Shown here: positions 1 through 8,136 of the stretch, piece by piece | How the letters are laid out: every line of letters starts with the position of its first letter | How positions within the stretch are numbered: the stretch's first letter is position 1 | Assembly (NCBI GenBank): GCA_018303405.1 | Contig: JAGVYD010000015.1 | Coordinates: forward strand, 26,702 to 90,701 | From: Candidatus Woesearchaeota archaeon | GTDB taxonomy: Archaea > Nanobdellota > Nanobdellia > Woesearchaeales > JABMPP01 | DNA: 64,000 nucleotides | Direction: 5' to 3' | The notes under the pieces: model-generated | Database searches by the model: none | What the model was told of the DNA's origin: nothing | What the model saw: the letters and a program-made list of their open reading frames with translations, nothing else | Translations under genes and position numbers: made by a program

Positions 1-1
1 C

Positions 2-310
2 AGGAACAGGCGGACCGGGTTCAGGAGGACGCTGCAGCTTGCTGAAATCACAAAAAATGGAGATGCCAGCATCATCAAGCAGCTGGACATGGCAAAGGAC
101 CAGCTTGTGGACGTGAACGAGCCGCAGGCAATCATGGACACCATCAAGCTTTACACAGGCATGACAAAGGAGCAGATTGTCGAGGACCTCAGGGAAAAGA
201 TGAGCATTCTTAAGTGGATTGTTGAGAAGAATATCAACAATGTGGACAGGGTTGGTGACATTTTCAGGAAGTATTACGCGCGCAGGTCTGTCCAGGGTGA
301 TTCTAAATGA
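2..310 (+). CDS. Type II/IV secretion (pilus-type) ATPase, C-terminal fragment
   Basis: The frame is open from base 2, so this is the end of a gene that begins before the window. The visible 102 residues start with an arginine-rich run (RNRRTGFRRTLQLAEI), typical of the C-terminal part of archaeal GspE/TadA/VirB11-like ATPases that power pilus or archaellum assembly, followed by a helical tail. The Walker motifs would lie upstream. The stop overlaps the next start (ATGA), and two F-type membrane proteins follow, the usual ATPase-then-platform order. The identity rests on this context plus the short motif, so it is good but not certain. Confidence 0.7.
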   Translation, partial: RNRRTGFRRTLQLAEITKNGDASIIKQLDMAKDQLVDVNEPQAIMDTIKLYTGMTKEQIVEDLREKMSILKWIVEKNINNVDRVGDIFRKYYARRSVQGDSK

Positions 311-1113
311 TCCAGTATTTTGCCGCGCAAATGTTTCCCCATCTTAAAAAAGATTTAAGGGTTGCGCACATAAAGGAAGACCCGAGGGCGTTCATAAAAA
401 AAATGGCCTTGGGATCAACCTACCTCTCCCTGGCACTCTTTGCCATAGTTTTTTTTGCGTTCGGCCGGACAACCCTCCCAAAATACCTGCTGATTGCAAT
501 TTTTCCATTCCTGTATTTTGTCTCTTTTTTTTTCATGATGCAGTACCCTCAGGTCGTGAAGAGGAGGAGGCAGAAGGAAATTGACAGGGAAGTGCTTTTT
601 GCAGGTCGCTACCTTCTTGTCAAGATTGAAAGCGGCGTGCCGCTCTTCAATGCCCTGATTGACGGCTCAAAAAGCTACGGGGTCATGGCAAAATACTTCA
701 GGGAAATTGTTGAGGATATCAGGACAGGCGTCCCCATAGAGATAGCCCTGGAAAACAGCAGGGAGTTCAGCTCTTCCAGGCAGTTCAGGAAGATTTTGTC
801 AGAGCTTGTGACCTCGCTCAAGACAGGTGTGGATGTCGGGCAGAGCCTGAAAAGCATCCTGAAGAGCATTTCCAATGAACAGATGATTGAAATCAAGGAT
901 TATTCAAAAAAGCTCAACGGCTACATAATGATTTACATGATACTTGCTGTTGTGCTTCCCTCTCTCGGGATGACAATGCTGGTTGTGGTCGCGTCGTTCC
1001 TCGCTCTGGAACTTTCCCTGACATTTATTCTGATTGCGGCCGGCATTCTCATCTTTGTACAATTTATTTTCCTGACTTTGTTCAGGTCAATCAGGCCAAA
1101 TGTGAACATTTAG
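307..1113 (+). CDS. Type II secretion system F family (TadC/GspF-like) membrane protein
   Basis: 268-residue integral membrane platform protein of a pilus or secretion machine. Two hydrophobic segments lie at about residues 35-80. A soluble helical GspF domain covers about 95-195, with the family's 'ESGVPLFNAL' and 'LKTGVDVGQSLKSI' repeats, and two more membrane segments end the protein. It overlaps the ATPase stop by 4 nt (ATGA), so the two are translationally coupled. A second F-type protein follows after about 140 nt. This is the usual archaeal arrangement of an ATPase with two TadB/TadC-like subunits. No pilin gene is visible here, so the exact machine (pilus, archaellum or exporter) is undetermined. 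Confidence 0.85.
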   Translation: MIQYFAAQMFPHLKKDLRVAHIKEDPRAFIKKMALGSTYLSLALFAIVFFAFGRTTLPKYLLIAIFPFLYFVSFFFMMQYPQVVKRRRQKEIDREVLFAGRYLLVKIESGVPLFNALIDGSKSYGVMAKYFREIVEDIRTGVPIEIALENSREFSSSRQFRKILSELVTSLKTGVDVGQSLKSILKSISNEQMIEIKDYSKKLNGYIMIYMILAVVLPSLGMTMLVVVASFLALELSLTFILIAAGILIFVQFIFLTLFRSIRPNVNI

Positions 1114-1250
1114 GCGGATATCAAATCCACTGCAATGGGCAGAAGCATGGTTAGCCATGAAACAAAAAAATGAAAGTGATTAAGAGATGAAAGTGATAAA
1201 GAAAATGACAATGATTGAGAAGCGCGTAACTGACGGGCAAGGGATTGCAT

Positions 1251-2285
1251 ATGAAATTTGTGCTGCTTGAGGAATTCGGAAAGGCATTTGTGCCGAGGAA
1301 GGTGAGGCCCAAGCTAAGGTCTTACCTTCTCAAGGCAGGCGTGGAGGAAACGCCATACAAGCTTTTTGGCGGATTGTTTTACCTTAGCCTTGCAATCACT
1401 GCCATAATCTACATTGTCTATGTCCTGCCTTACCTTAACAAGACATTCGGCTCAACCGCAGTCCTAATCTGGACCTTTATTGCCTGGATAACAATACAAT
1501 TGGCCATTATCGGCGTGATTATGCTTGGCATTTACTCATACCTTGACATGGTCATATTCAACCGCACCAAGAAAATCGAGGAAATCCTGCCCGAGTTCCT
1601 GAAATACATAAGCGAAAACCTGAGAGGCGGAATGTCATTCGACCGCGCCCTGTTTTCATCAATAAGGCCCGAGTACGGCATTCTCAGCAATGAAGTCAGC
1701 CTAGTTGCCAAGAGGGTAATGTCCGGCGAGGATGTTGAAGACGCGCTTGAGGATTTCATGGACAAGTATGACTCCCCGATGCTGAAAAGGAGCTTCGGCC
1801 TTGTGATTGAAGGCATGAAAGGCGGGGCGCCGCTGGCCGATCTCATGGACAGGATACAGGCAGACCTTGTTGAGACCATGGAATTGAAAAGCGAGATGGC
1901 CGCAACCAACTCAACTTATGTGATCTTCCTTACATCAATCGTGCTTTTCATTGCGCCCGGCCTCTTCGGGCTGTCATTCAACCTTCTTCTCGTATTCCAG
2001 AAAATAGCAGGCACATTGAGCGCTTCAACCGCAGGGTCGCAGTCCAGCCTGCCAATTCGAATCAGCAGCATCCAGGTTGACCCTGAAGGGTTCAAGACAT
2101 TTTCAATGATAGCGCTGGGGATAATCGCTGTTTTCACGTCAATGATTATCTCAATAATCAGGAAAGGGAATGTGAAGCAGGGAATCAAGTACATCCCTGT
2201 ATTCGCGGTTGTCAGCATCTCCATGTACATAATCTTCAGACTTATTTTCTTGGCTGTCTTTGGCGGCCTTGTCGGGGTGACTTAA
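1251..2285 (+). CDS. Type II secretion system F family (TadB-like) membrane protein
   Basis: 344-residue second platform subunit. Membrane segments lie at about residues 40-65 and 75-100. The cytoplasmic GspF-like domain holds 'EILPEFLKYISENLRGGMSFDRAL' (split here as the family's characteristic PEFLK and GGMSFDRA motifs). Three hydrophobic segments follow near 220-245, 280-300 and 315-340. The ATG at 1251 is preferred to an in-frame TTG at 1245 because a purine-rich stretch (gggcaaggga) sits just before it. It probably works with the ATPase and the preceding F protein. A 140-nt gap separates it from the upstream gene, so it could have its own promoter. Confidence 0.85.
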   Translation: MKFVLLEEFGKAFVPRKVRPKLRSYLLKAGVEETPYKLFGGLFYLSLAITAIIYIVYVLPYLNKTFGSTAVLIWTFIAWITIQLAIIGVIMLGIYSYLDMVIFNRTKKIEEILPEFLKYISENLRGGMSFDRALFSSIRPEYGILSNEVSLVAKRVMSGEDVEDALEDFMDKYDSPMLKRSFGLVIEGMKGGAPLADLMDRIQADLVETMELKSEMAATNSTYVIFLTSIVLFIAPGLFGLSFNLLLVFQKIAGTLSASTAGSQSSLPIRISSIQVDPEGFKTFSMIALGIIAVFTSMIISIIRKGNVKQGIKYIPVFAVVSISMYIIFRLIFLAVFGGLVGVT

Positions 2286-2325
2286 AATAAATCCATCATG
2301 GATTGGATGGGCATTGGAGTTGCCT

Positions 2326-3525
2326 TCACAAAATTCCCCACTCTTTCTTCAGCCTCTGGAACCTTTTTTCCTGGATGGACTGCCTGATATCCCTCATCAA
2401 AGCCATGAAAAAATGCACATTGTGGTAGCTCGCAAGGCTGTATGCCAAAAGCTCGTCTGAATTGAACAGGTGGCAGACATAAGCCCTTGAATGATTCATG
2501 CAAACCCTGCACTGGCAATTTGGGTCAAGGGGCCCGGGATCAGCTGCAAATTTTCCAGCAGTAATCTTGAACTTGAACTTGTTTTGAACATTGCCTAGAG
2601 GGGGGCGTGCATAAATATAGCCTGCCCGTGCCTGCCGTGTTGGGCCGACACAGTCAAAAAGGTCAATGCCCCTTTCAACTGCCTCAAAAATATCCTCGAC
2701 AACACCTATGCCAAGAAGATGCCTGGGCTTGCTTTCAGGAAGCAATGGGACAGTCCATTCAAGGATTTTGTGCATGTCATTCTTTGACTTTCCAAGCGAG
2801 CCTCCTATTGCAAGGCTGTCAAAGCCAAGGGATGCAATGTATTTTGCGCTTTTTTTCCTAAGGTCTTTCCAGTGGCCGCCCTGCACAATCCCTGCGATTG
2901 CCTGGCCTGTCACATGGGCATCCAGCGACTCTTTTGCCCATCTGTGGGTCCTGGCAAGGCTTTTTGCCGTGTATTCCCTGCCCGACATGGGGGAGGTGCA
3001 TTCATCCAATGCCAAAATCATGTCAGCCCCAAGCTGCTCCTGGATTCTAATCGATGATGCCGGAGTCAAAAAATGCCTTGAGTTGTCATAAACAGACCTG
3101 AAGCTGATTCCCTTGTCAGAAATATAGGTTGTTGACTTGCCCGGCTTTCTTGAGCCTTTATTGTCCTCAGGAAAATACAGGGACATCTTGCCAGTTGCAT
3201 GCTCGATCCCCAGGCCAAGGGAGAATGCCTGGAAGCCGCCGCTGTCGGTGAGCAGGGGCCTGCCCCAGTTCATAAACTTATGAAGCCCTCCCATTTTTTC
3301 AACTATTGCCGGGCCGGGCTTGAGCATCAGGTGGTAGGTATTGCAGATGAGAGCCTGCGCTCCCAATCCCTTCAGGTCATCGGAAGAAAGCGCCTTCACA
3401 GTCGCCTTGGTTGCCACAGGAATCAGCTCCGGCGTCCTGATTGTCCCGTGCTTAAGCTTCAACAGCCCTGTACGGGCAGAGGATTTCGCATCCCCTGATT
3501 TTAGGCTAAACTTTAAATACCCCAT
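2326..3525 (-). CDS. tgt: tRNA-guanine transglycosylase, queuine (bacterial) type
   Basis: 399 residues, the length of a bacterial/queuine-type TGT rather than the longer archaeosine enzyme with its PUA domain. It exchanges guanine-34 of GUN-anticodon tRNAs for a 7-deazaguanine base. Visible motifs are DSGGFQAFSLG (first catalytic Asp region), FRSVYDNSRHFLTP, ADMILALDECTSP, the substrate pocket GIVQGG, the GGSLGKSK loop, LLGIGVVEDI, DCVGPTRQARAG (nucleophile region) and the zinc site CQCRVC with a distal His in SYHNVHFF. It is divergent from a YhhQ-type transporter, which suggests salvage of queuine or a precursor. The alternative, a position-15 archaeosine enzyme, is less likely given the motif set and the missing PUA domain. 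Confidence 0.9.
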   Translation of the reverse strand: MGYLKFSLKSGDAKSSARTGLLKLKHGTIRTPELIPVATKATVKALSSDDLKGLGAQALICNTYHLMLKPGPAIVEKMGGLHKFMNWGRPLLTDSGGFQAFSLGLGIEHATGKMSLYFPEDNKGSRKPGKSTTYISDKGISFRSVYDNSRHFLTPASSIRIQEQLGADMILALDECTSPMSGREYTAKSLARTHRWAKESLDAHVTGQAIAGIVQGGHWKDLRKKSAKYIASLGFDSLAIGGSLGKSKNDMHKILEWTVPLLPESKPRHLLGIGVVEDIFEAVERGIDLFDCVGPTRQARAGYIYARPPLGNVQNKFKFKITAGKFAADPGPLDPNCQCRVCMNHSRAYVCHLFNSDELLAYSLASYHNVHFFMALMRDIRQSIQEKRFQRLKKEWGIL

Positions 3526-3612
3526 GGCCCGGAATAAAAGCAGGATAAATAAAAAGGTTGGGGATTAAATTAAAATTGTGCTTTTGAGGGTGTGCTTTTG
3601 AGGGGACTGGAT

Positions 3613-4296
3613 ATGCAGAATGAACTCTTATTCGCAGCTGAAATCATTGCCAGCTTCCTGCTTATAATACTTGCCTACAAGCTCTTTGGCAAGATTGGGC
3701 TTTATGTCTGGACCGCAATGGCAGTGCTGCTCGCAAACCTGCAGGTCTACAAGACAATAGAGATTTTCGGAATGGTGACCGCTTTAGGCAATGTCATCTA
3801 TTCTTCCACATTCCTGGTCACTGATATCCTTGAGGAGAAGCATAAGGTTAGGGATGCCCAAAAAGCTGTTTGGATTGGCTTTTTTGTGCTAATAACAACC
3901 ACCCTTCTCATGCAGCTTGCACTGATGTTCATTGCCCATGAGTCCGACCAGACGGGCAGCCACCTTCAGGCGCTTTTCCAGCTGTTCCCCAGGATTGCAT
4001 TTGCCAGCCTGACCGCATACTTCATTTCGCAGTTCCATGATGTCTGGGTTTTCAATACCATGCGAAACTTGACCAACGGCAAGTATCTCTGGCTGCGAAA
4101 CAATGTCTCAACTATCCTGAGCCAGCTGATAGACAATACCACATTCACATTAATCGCATTCTGGGGCGTGCTCGAATGGCAGATTATTTGGGAAATTTGG
4201 CTGACATCAATAATACTAAAAATAATTATTTCTATATCAGACACCCCCTTCCTGTACTGGGCGAAAAGAATGAAGAAAGTGGGAATCCTGTCGTAG
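3613..4296 (+). CDS. yhhQ: Queuosine precursor transporter, VUT/YhhQ family
   Basis: 227-residue polytopic membrane protein with about six hydrophobic segments. Family features are the early ANLQVYKTIEIFG segment, 'TDILEEKHKVRDAQKAVWIGF' (acidic TD..E motif, quoted in part), ISQFHDVWVF and LRNNVSTILSQLIDN. YhhQ imports queuosine precursors (preQ0/preQ1) in bacteria. The ATG at 3613 is preferred over a GTG at 3592 because AGGGG lies 7 nt upstream. The gene is divergent from tgt with an 87-nt intergenic gap. Together they suggest uptake of a free base followed by tRNA insertion. Which base is carried cannot be read from the sequence. Confidence 0.85.
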   Translation: MQNELLFAAEIIASFLLIILAYKLFGKIGLYVWTAMAVLLANLQVYKTIEIFGMVTALGNVIYSSTFLVTDILEEKHKVRDAQKAVWIGFFVLITTTLLMQLALMFIAHESDQTGSHLQALFQLFPRIAFASLTAYFISQFHDVWVFNTMRNLTNGKYLWLRNNVSTILSQLIDNTTFTLIAFWGVLEWQIIWEIWLTSIILKIIISISDTPFLYWAKRMKKVGILS

Positions 4297-4435
4297 GCAA
4301 TAATAAATGATTAAAAATCAAACAGCCACTCTTTAACTGATTTGTGAAGGTTTATAAACCTCAAGCCCTGTCTCCAAATTACACCATCAGTTTATGATAT
4401 ATACATGTCACTGAACAAATTAGGGGGGTCTTAGC

Positions 4436-4741
4436 ATGAAAATGATAAGAGAATTCATGGAATTTCTGAATGAGTATAAGGTGATTGGCGTTGCCGTAGC
4501 CTTCATAATGGCAGCAGCCGTGACAACACTGGTCCAGAGCCTGGTGAACAGCATCATCATGCCAATTGTGACGCCTTTCATACCTGGCGGGGCATGGCAG
4601 ACTGCAACTTTTGCCATGGGCCCGGTAATCCTGAGCTGGGGCGCATTCCTGGCCGCACTGCTCAACTTTGTGATAATCGCATTGGTTGTGTTTATCATAG
4701 CAAAAAAAGTCCTTAAAGAGGAGAAAGTCACAAAGAAGTGA
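4436..4741 (+). CDS. mscL: Large-conductance mechanosensitive channel, MscL family
   Basis: 101 residues, shorter than the bacterial protein (about 136). The order of parts matches MscL: an amphipathic N-terminal helix (MIREFMEFLNEYKV), first membrane helix rich in Ala/Gly/Val with the SLVNSIIMPIV motif, a periplasmic loop of about 20 residues, second membrane helix, and a Lys/Glu-rich cytoplasmic tail. It would form a pentameric osmotic safety valve. A Shine-Dalgarno-like GGGGGGT lies 8 nt before ATG, and a TATA-like tttataaacc lies near 4350. It stands alone between oppositely oriented units. The shortened tail and loop are the only unusual points. Confidence 0.8.
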   Translation: MKMIREFMEFLNEYKVIGVAVAFIMAAAVTTLVQSLVNSIIMPIVTPFIPGGAWQTATFAMGPVILSWGAFLAALLNFVIIALVVFIIAKKVLKEEKVTKK

Positions 4742-4795
4742 TTTTCCTTTGGTTTTGTTTTTTATTTTTTTAATTCAATCCTTTTCAAATAAACT

Positions 4796-4803
4796 TTATA
4801 TAT
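4796..4803 (+). promoter_or_regulatory. TATA box for the lipoprotein hydrolase gene
   Basis: TTTATATA ends 20 nt before the ATG at 4824, inside an AT-rich stretch. The spacing predicts transcription starting at or a few bases before the start codon, i.e. a leaderless archaeal mRNA. Confidence 0.55.
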
Positions 4804-4823
4804 ATGCAAAATTTCCCAGGTGC

Positions 4824-5654
4824 ATGGTGGAGAGGGCTTATTTTCTATGTGTGGCAATGGCGCTGATATTGATTGCAGCAGGCTGCACGCAGGAAGGGCA
4901 GAACAACGGGGCCGCGGGCCCCGGGACCTTTACAATAACGCAACAACCTGATGATTCAAAAACTGATGTTGGCGCAAAGAGCACAACGGATGAAAATGGG
5001 AGTGTGAAACCAATGGAAAGAGTCTCATTCTTGACTTCAGACAATGTAAAAATAATCGGAAATTACTGGCCAGGCCGTGAAGGCGCTGTCCTGCTTCTTC
5101 ACATGATGCCTTCGACCAAGGAATCCTGGAATGGATTTGCAGCGTTATTGCAGAAACAGGGCTATTCTGTCCTGGCAATTGACTTAAGGGGGCACGGCGA
5201 AAGCACAAAGCAGAATGGCCAGGCAATTGACTATAAGAGATTCAATGATTACGACCACCAGCAGTCTATCCATGATGTTGAGGCAGCTGCTGAATTCCTG
5301 GTTGAAAAGAGTGGCGATGAAATCAGCATTGTCGGCGCATCAATAGGCGCCAATCTTGCCCTGCGGTACCAGTCCGTGCACCCTGAAATCAGGAAAGCGG
5401 CATTGCTTTCAGCAGGAGCCAACTACAGAGGCATAATTACGGGGGATGCTGCACGGGAGCTGGCTGATGCACAGCAGGTTTTCATGGCAGCAGGCTCAAA
5501 GGATGGCAACACGGTTGCTGATGCCAATGCCATTTCCAAGGCAATGAAAGGCCAGTCAATTGTCAAGAGCTATAACACTGAATTGCATGGGACCAGCCTG
5601 TTTGACAGGTTCCCGGAGCTCCAGCTTGAGATAATATCGTGGCTTAAGGATTAG
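4824..5654 (+). CDS. Alpha/beta-hydrolase lipoprotein
   Basis: 276 residues from ATG 4824. This start puts the signal peptide at the N terminus, with lipobox IAAGC (Cys about residue 20); an earlier frame start at 4749 would bury it. The mature protein has a Ser/Thr/Gly-rich linker and then an alpha/beta-hydrolase core: strand VLLLHMMPSTKESW (oxyanion region), AIDLRGHGES, nucleophile elbow GASIGAN and a late His in ELHGTS. It is probably an esterase or acyl hydrolase anchored outside the cell. The substrate is unknown. A TATA box 21-28 nt upstream predicts a leaderless mRNA. Confidence 0.85.
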   Translation: MVERAYFLCVAMALILIAAGCTQEGQNNGAAGPGTFTITQQPDDSKTDVGAKSTTDENGSVKPMERVSFLTSDNVKIIGNYWPGREGAVLLLHMMPSTKESWNGFAALLQKQGYSVLAIDLRGHGESTKQNGQAIDYKRFNDYDHQQSIHDVEAAAEFLVEKSGDEISIVGASIGANLALRYQSVHPEIRKAALLSAGANYRGIITGDAARELADAQQVFMAAGSKDGNTVADANAISKAMKGQSIVKSYNTELHGTSLFDRFPELQLEIISWLKD

Positions 5655-5690
5655 AAAATCTTTTTATAGGGATTGGGGTTTCATCTTATC

Positions 5691-5945
5691 ATGGAATATG
5701 ACCTTGAAATGGGGAAAGCACTTGCTGAAATCAGGAAAGCAAAGCCTAAGATCCTCCTAATCCAGCTGCCTGACGGATTAAAGCCGGAGGCCAAGGCAAT
5801 ACAGGATGAAATTGAAAGGGAAACTGATTCAAAAGTCCTGATCTGGGGCGGTTCCTGCTTTGGGGCATGCGATGTGCCGGTGGAAGTTGAAAGGGTCGGC
5901 GTTGACATGATAATACAATGGGGGCATGCAGAATGGCGATGGTAA
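5691..5945 (+). pseudogene. Truncated diphthamide synthase Dph2, N-terminal fragment
   Basis: The 84 residues match only the first domain of archaeal Dph2, the radical-SAM-like enzyme that transfers 3-amino-3-carboxypropyl to a histidine of EF2. Visible are ILLIQLPDGLKPEA, the first iron-sulfur Cys in SCFGACDVPVE, and VDMIIQWGHAEW, which corresponds to the family's GH(S/A)E motif. The frame then stops after 'RW', about 240 residues short of the normal length, so the other two cluster Cys are lost. The end overlaps the rpiB start by 13 nt. It looks like a deletion that fused the gene stump to rpiB; an assembly join is the alternative. Confidence 0.7.
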
Positions 5946-6379
5946 TTTACCTTGGTGCGGACCATGGCGGATTTGAATTGAAAGAAAAAATCAAGAGGCT
6001 GCTGGCATCAATGAACCTGCATTTTGAGGATTTGGGCACGCATACGCCAGACAGTGTTGATTACCCGGAATATGGGGCCAAGGTTGCAAAGGCTGTTGCG
6101 AAAAAGAAGGATGCATGCGGAATAGCAGTCTGCGGAACAGGGATTGGGATCTGCATGGCCGCGAACAAGGTGCCTGGCGCAAGGGCTACTTTGGCTTATA
6201 ACAATGAATCTGCAAAAATGTCAAAAGAGCACAATAATTCCAACATACTCTGCCTGGGCGGAAGGACCATGGAGCACGATGCAGCACTTGAGATGGTCAA
6301 AATCTGGCTAACAACGCCTTACAGCAACGAGGACAGGCATAACCGAAGGCTCAGGGAGATAGCTGAGCTGGAAAAATAA
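5933..6379 (+). CDS. rpiB: Ribose-5-phosphate isomerase B
   Basis: 148 residues of the RpiB/LacAB family, which interconverts ribose 5-phosphate and ribulose 5-phosphate. Landmarks are IYLGADHGGFELK at the N terminus (His/Asp of the active site), TPDSVDYPEYG, AVCGTGIGICMAANKVPG with the catalytic Cys, ARATLAYNNESAKMSKEHNNSN and CLGGRT, with full family length. ATG at 5933 or 5939 is preferred over 5918, since both lie directly before the conserved strand. It overlaps the dph2 stump and is followed one base later by a small membrane protein gene. It supplies ribose 5-phosphate for the purine pathway encoded later in the window. Confidence 0.92.
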   Translation: MAMVIYLGADHGGFELKEKIKRLLASMNLHFEDLGTHTPDSVDYPEYGAKVAKAVAKKKDACGIAVCGTGIGICMAANKVPGARATLAYNNESAKMSKEHNNSNILCLGGRTMEHDAALEMVKIWLTTPYSNEDRHNRRLREIAELEK

Positions 6380-6380
6380 G

Positions 6381-6671
6381 ATGGATTTTACAATTGTTTT
6401 CATTCTTGCCTTATTATTTTCTGTAGGTGTTGGTGTGCCCTCAGGCTGGATAATAGCCAGGTACACGCTCAAGGAAATTCAGGACGGGAAAAAATACCTG
6501 CGCGCACTAAAATTGGTTTTGGAGCTTTCATGCCTGGGATTTTTTGTTTATTATTATTTTAACAGGGATAATGAAGTACTGACAGTTGCCTTTTCGCTGC
6601 TTTTTGTGTTTTCTATTTCTGCAGGAAGCCTGGAGTATGAAAGAAGGCATGGCACGAAGGGGAAACCCTAA
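6381..6671 (+). CDS. Small membrane protein of unknown function
   Basis: 96 residues with three hydrophobic stretches (about 3-25, 45-60 and 68-85) separated by a short charged turn, and a basic C terminus (ERRHGTKGKP). It starts one base after the rpiB stop, so the two are probably co-transcribed. No family was recognised. Its 3' end lies 37 nt before the start of the metal transporter gene. Confidence 0.6.
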   Translation: MDFTIVFILALLFSVGVGVPSGWIIARYTLKEIQDGKKYLRALKLVLELSCLGFFVYYYFNRDNEVLTVAFSLLFVFSISAGSLEYERRHGTKGKP

Positions 6672-6678
6672 AGAGAAA

Positions 6679-6687
6679 TTTTTTATA
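6679..6687 (+). promoter_or_regulatory. TATA box for the metal transporter gene
   Basis: TTTTTTATA lies 22-30 nt before the ATG at 6709, consistent with a leaderless transcript. It sits just after the end of the preceding small gene. Confidence 0.5.
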
Positions 6688-6708
6688 CCCTTATTGCTTG
6701 ACAATGAC

Positions 6709-7371
6709 ATGCTTGAACTGCTTCCCTATCTCGGCCTTGCGCTGCTGCTTGGATTTAAGCATAGCTATGACGCTGACCATTTGATTGCAGTCTCAACATT
6801 TTTGCGAAGGTCAAAATCATTTGCCACTTCGTCGAGGATTAGCCTGTTTTGGGCGATTGGCCACATGGTTACGGCAACAATAATCACTGCAGTGCTGTAT
6901 TATTTCAGGGAATCTTATTTGGCATCATGGCTGGGTTATTTTGAAATGATGGTTGGTGTAATGCTGGTTGCATTAGGCTTGTGGAGCCTTAGGGATTTTT
7001 TTATGTTTCACAGGCATGAGCACGAGCATGGCAGCGGGAAGCATGTGCACTATCACCTGCACTTCAGGAAATCAGGACACAGGCACGACCACAGGCACAT
7101 GCTTGGCATAGGTATTGTGCACGGCCTGGCAAGCAATGACGAGCTGCTCATTTTGCTGACTGCTGCGCTCGGAGTTTCAACATTTGGCATGATATTGCTG
7201 GGTATTGGGATTTTCAGCATTGGCGTTGTGCTCGGGATGCTTGTTTTTTCAGCTGTATTTTCGTATCCGCTTATTAAGGCGAAGAGCGACAGGATATTTA
7301 GATATTTTTCATTGGGAACAGGGGTGGTAAGCGTTATTTATGGATTTACAATGCTCCTGCAATTTCTTTGA
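6709..7371 (+). CDS. Nickel/cobalt transporter-like membrane protein (NiCoT/UreH type)
   Basis: 220 residues, about six membrane helices. The first helix carries GFKHSYDADHLIAV, which matches the HxxxDADH metal-recognition motif of NiCoT and UreH-type permeases. A central cytoplasmic loop is extremely His-rich (HRHEHEHGSG..., then HVHYHLHF and HRHDHRH), and HGLASNDELLIL is a second family motif. It probably moves Ni2+ or Co2+, perhaps other divalent ions. ATG 6709 is chosen because the conserved helix starts there and a TATA box lies 22 nt before it. The long upstream reading frame from 6586 overlaps the previous gene and is rejected as a start. Confidence 0.85.
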   Translation: MLELLPYLGLALLLGFKHSYDADHLIAVSTFLRRSKSFATSSRISLFWAIGHMVTATIITAVLYYFRESYLASWLGYFEMMVGVMLVALGLWSLRDFFMFHRHEHEHGSGKHVHYHLHFRKSGHRHDHRHMLGIGIVHGLASNDELLILLTAALGVSTFGMILLGIGIFSIGVVLGMLVFSAVFSYPLIKAKSDRIFRYFSLGTGVVSVIYGFTMLLQFL

Positions 7372-7488
7372 GAGTAACCAAGATATCCGCAAATAGCCCC
7401 TTCAAACTCGGGCATTTTTCGGCATTTACGTGAGATTTCCTGGAATGCATCGGTAATGCACATTAATAAAAACTATTTTTTGCATGGC

Positions 7489-7656
7489 ATGGCAGCTGAT
7501 TCAGTTTTGTGGGAAGTCACAATCATGGAGTTGAAGAATGGCACTGGCAAAAAATACAAAGTCACACGGCGCCTGCCAGAAATGAGCGTAGCTGAAACTG
7601 GATTTTTTGCATCAAAGGAAAGTGCATTAAAACAGTTCAAGGAATGGCTAAACTAA
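7489..7656 (+). CDS. Small protein of unknown function
   Basis: 55 residues from ATG 7489 (an earlier ATG at 7456 is possible). It is soluble and charged, with a pattern of two beta strands (LWEVTIMELKNG and KKYKVTRRLP) and a helix (ESALKQFKEWL). No family was recognised. Its 3' end overlaps the convergent phosphatase-like gene by 9 nt. Moderate coding likelihood. Confidence 0.45.
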   Translation: MAADSVLWEVTIMELKNGTGKKYKVTRRLPEMSVAETGFFASKESALKQFKEWLN

Positions 7657-7953
7657 GGATTCGACCTTGTTGTTTAGAAGCCCTATAAGTTCTGGGTCAT
7701 TATAGCGGAAAATGTCTGGTATATCCCAGGAAATAATCCTTTTCTTAAGGTACTCCTTGGGGAATCTCCTGGCAATTTCACTTCTCTGCCTTTCTTCCAT
7801 AACCACAATTGAGTCAGCCCAGAGAATTTGGCTTTTTGTGAGCAGGTTTCCACTGTAAAGGCCTGCAGATTTTGTGGCAAATCTATCTTTGAACAGCATC
7901 TCAGCTGTTTTGCTTCTGTTCTGATTCAGGTTGCAAACAAAAAGGACCTTCAT
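7648..7953 (-). CDS. Low-molecular-weight phosphatase-like protein
   Basis: 101 residues. The N-terminal strand and loop VLFVCNLNQNRSKTAEMLF correspond to the P-loop Cys-x5-Arg-Ser of low-molecular-weight tyrosine phosphatases (catalytic Cys about residue 7, Arg about 13). A likely general acid lies in the late segment SWDIPDIFRYNDPEL. It is shorter than classic LMW-PTPs (about 150) but matches a compact archaeal/bacterial subfamily with the CNxNxxRS loop. It may be a protein or small-molecule phosphatase. It is convergent with the small gene on the plus strand. Confidence 0.75.
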   Translation of the reverse strand: MKVLFVCNLNQNRSKTAEMLFKDRFATKSAGLYSGNLLTKSQILWADSIVVMEERQRSEIARRFPKEYLKKRIISWDIPDIFRYNDPELIGLLNNKVESLV

Positions 7954-8004
7954 GTAAAATTGTGAGCATTTGTGGAATATATATTTTACGAAAAAAGAAG
8001 GATA

Positions 8005-8136
8005 TGGCCCCGCCGTGATTTGAAGAGATTTTTAAGAAAAATCTCGTAAAAACAAAGGGAACATAAAGTTCCCCGACGCGATTTTTCTCAAAACATAATA
8101 ATCGCTATAATTGATATATATGTTAAAGAAGTATGA
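8005..8136 (-). repeat. Hairpin element on the 3' side of tRNA-Ile, ending in a copy of the tRNA 3' end
   Basis: Bases 8005-8024 are identical to the last 20 nt of tRNA-Ile (8137-8156, acceptor plus 3' T-arm). Next come a 9-bp hairpin (GAGATTTTT/AAAAATCTC, 8025-8045), CGTAAAA, a second hairpin with pentaloop ATAAA (8057-8073), the motif GACGCGA (8075-8081), and about 55 AT-rich bases up to the intact tRNA. The same order recurs in the other elements near 8.5, 8.7 and 43.6 kb. No open frame is present. Confidence 0.75.
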
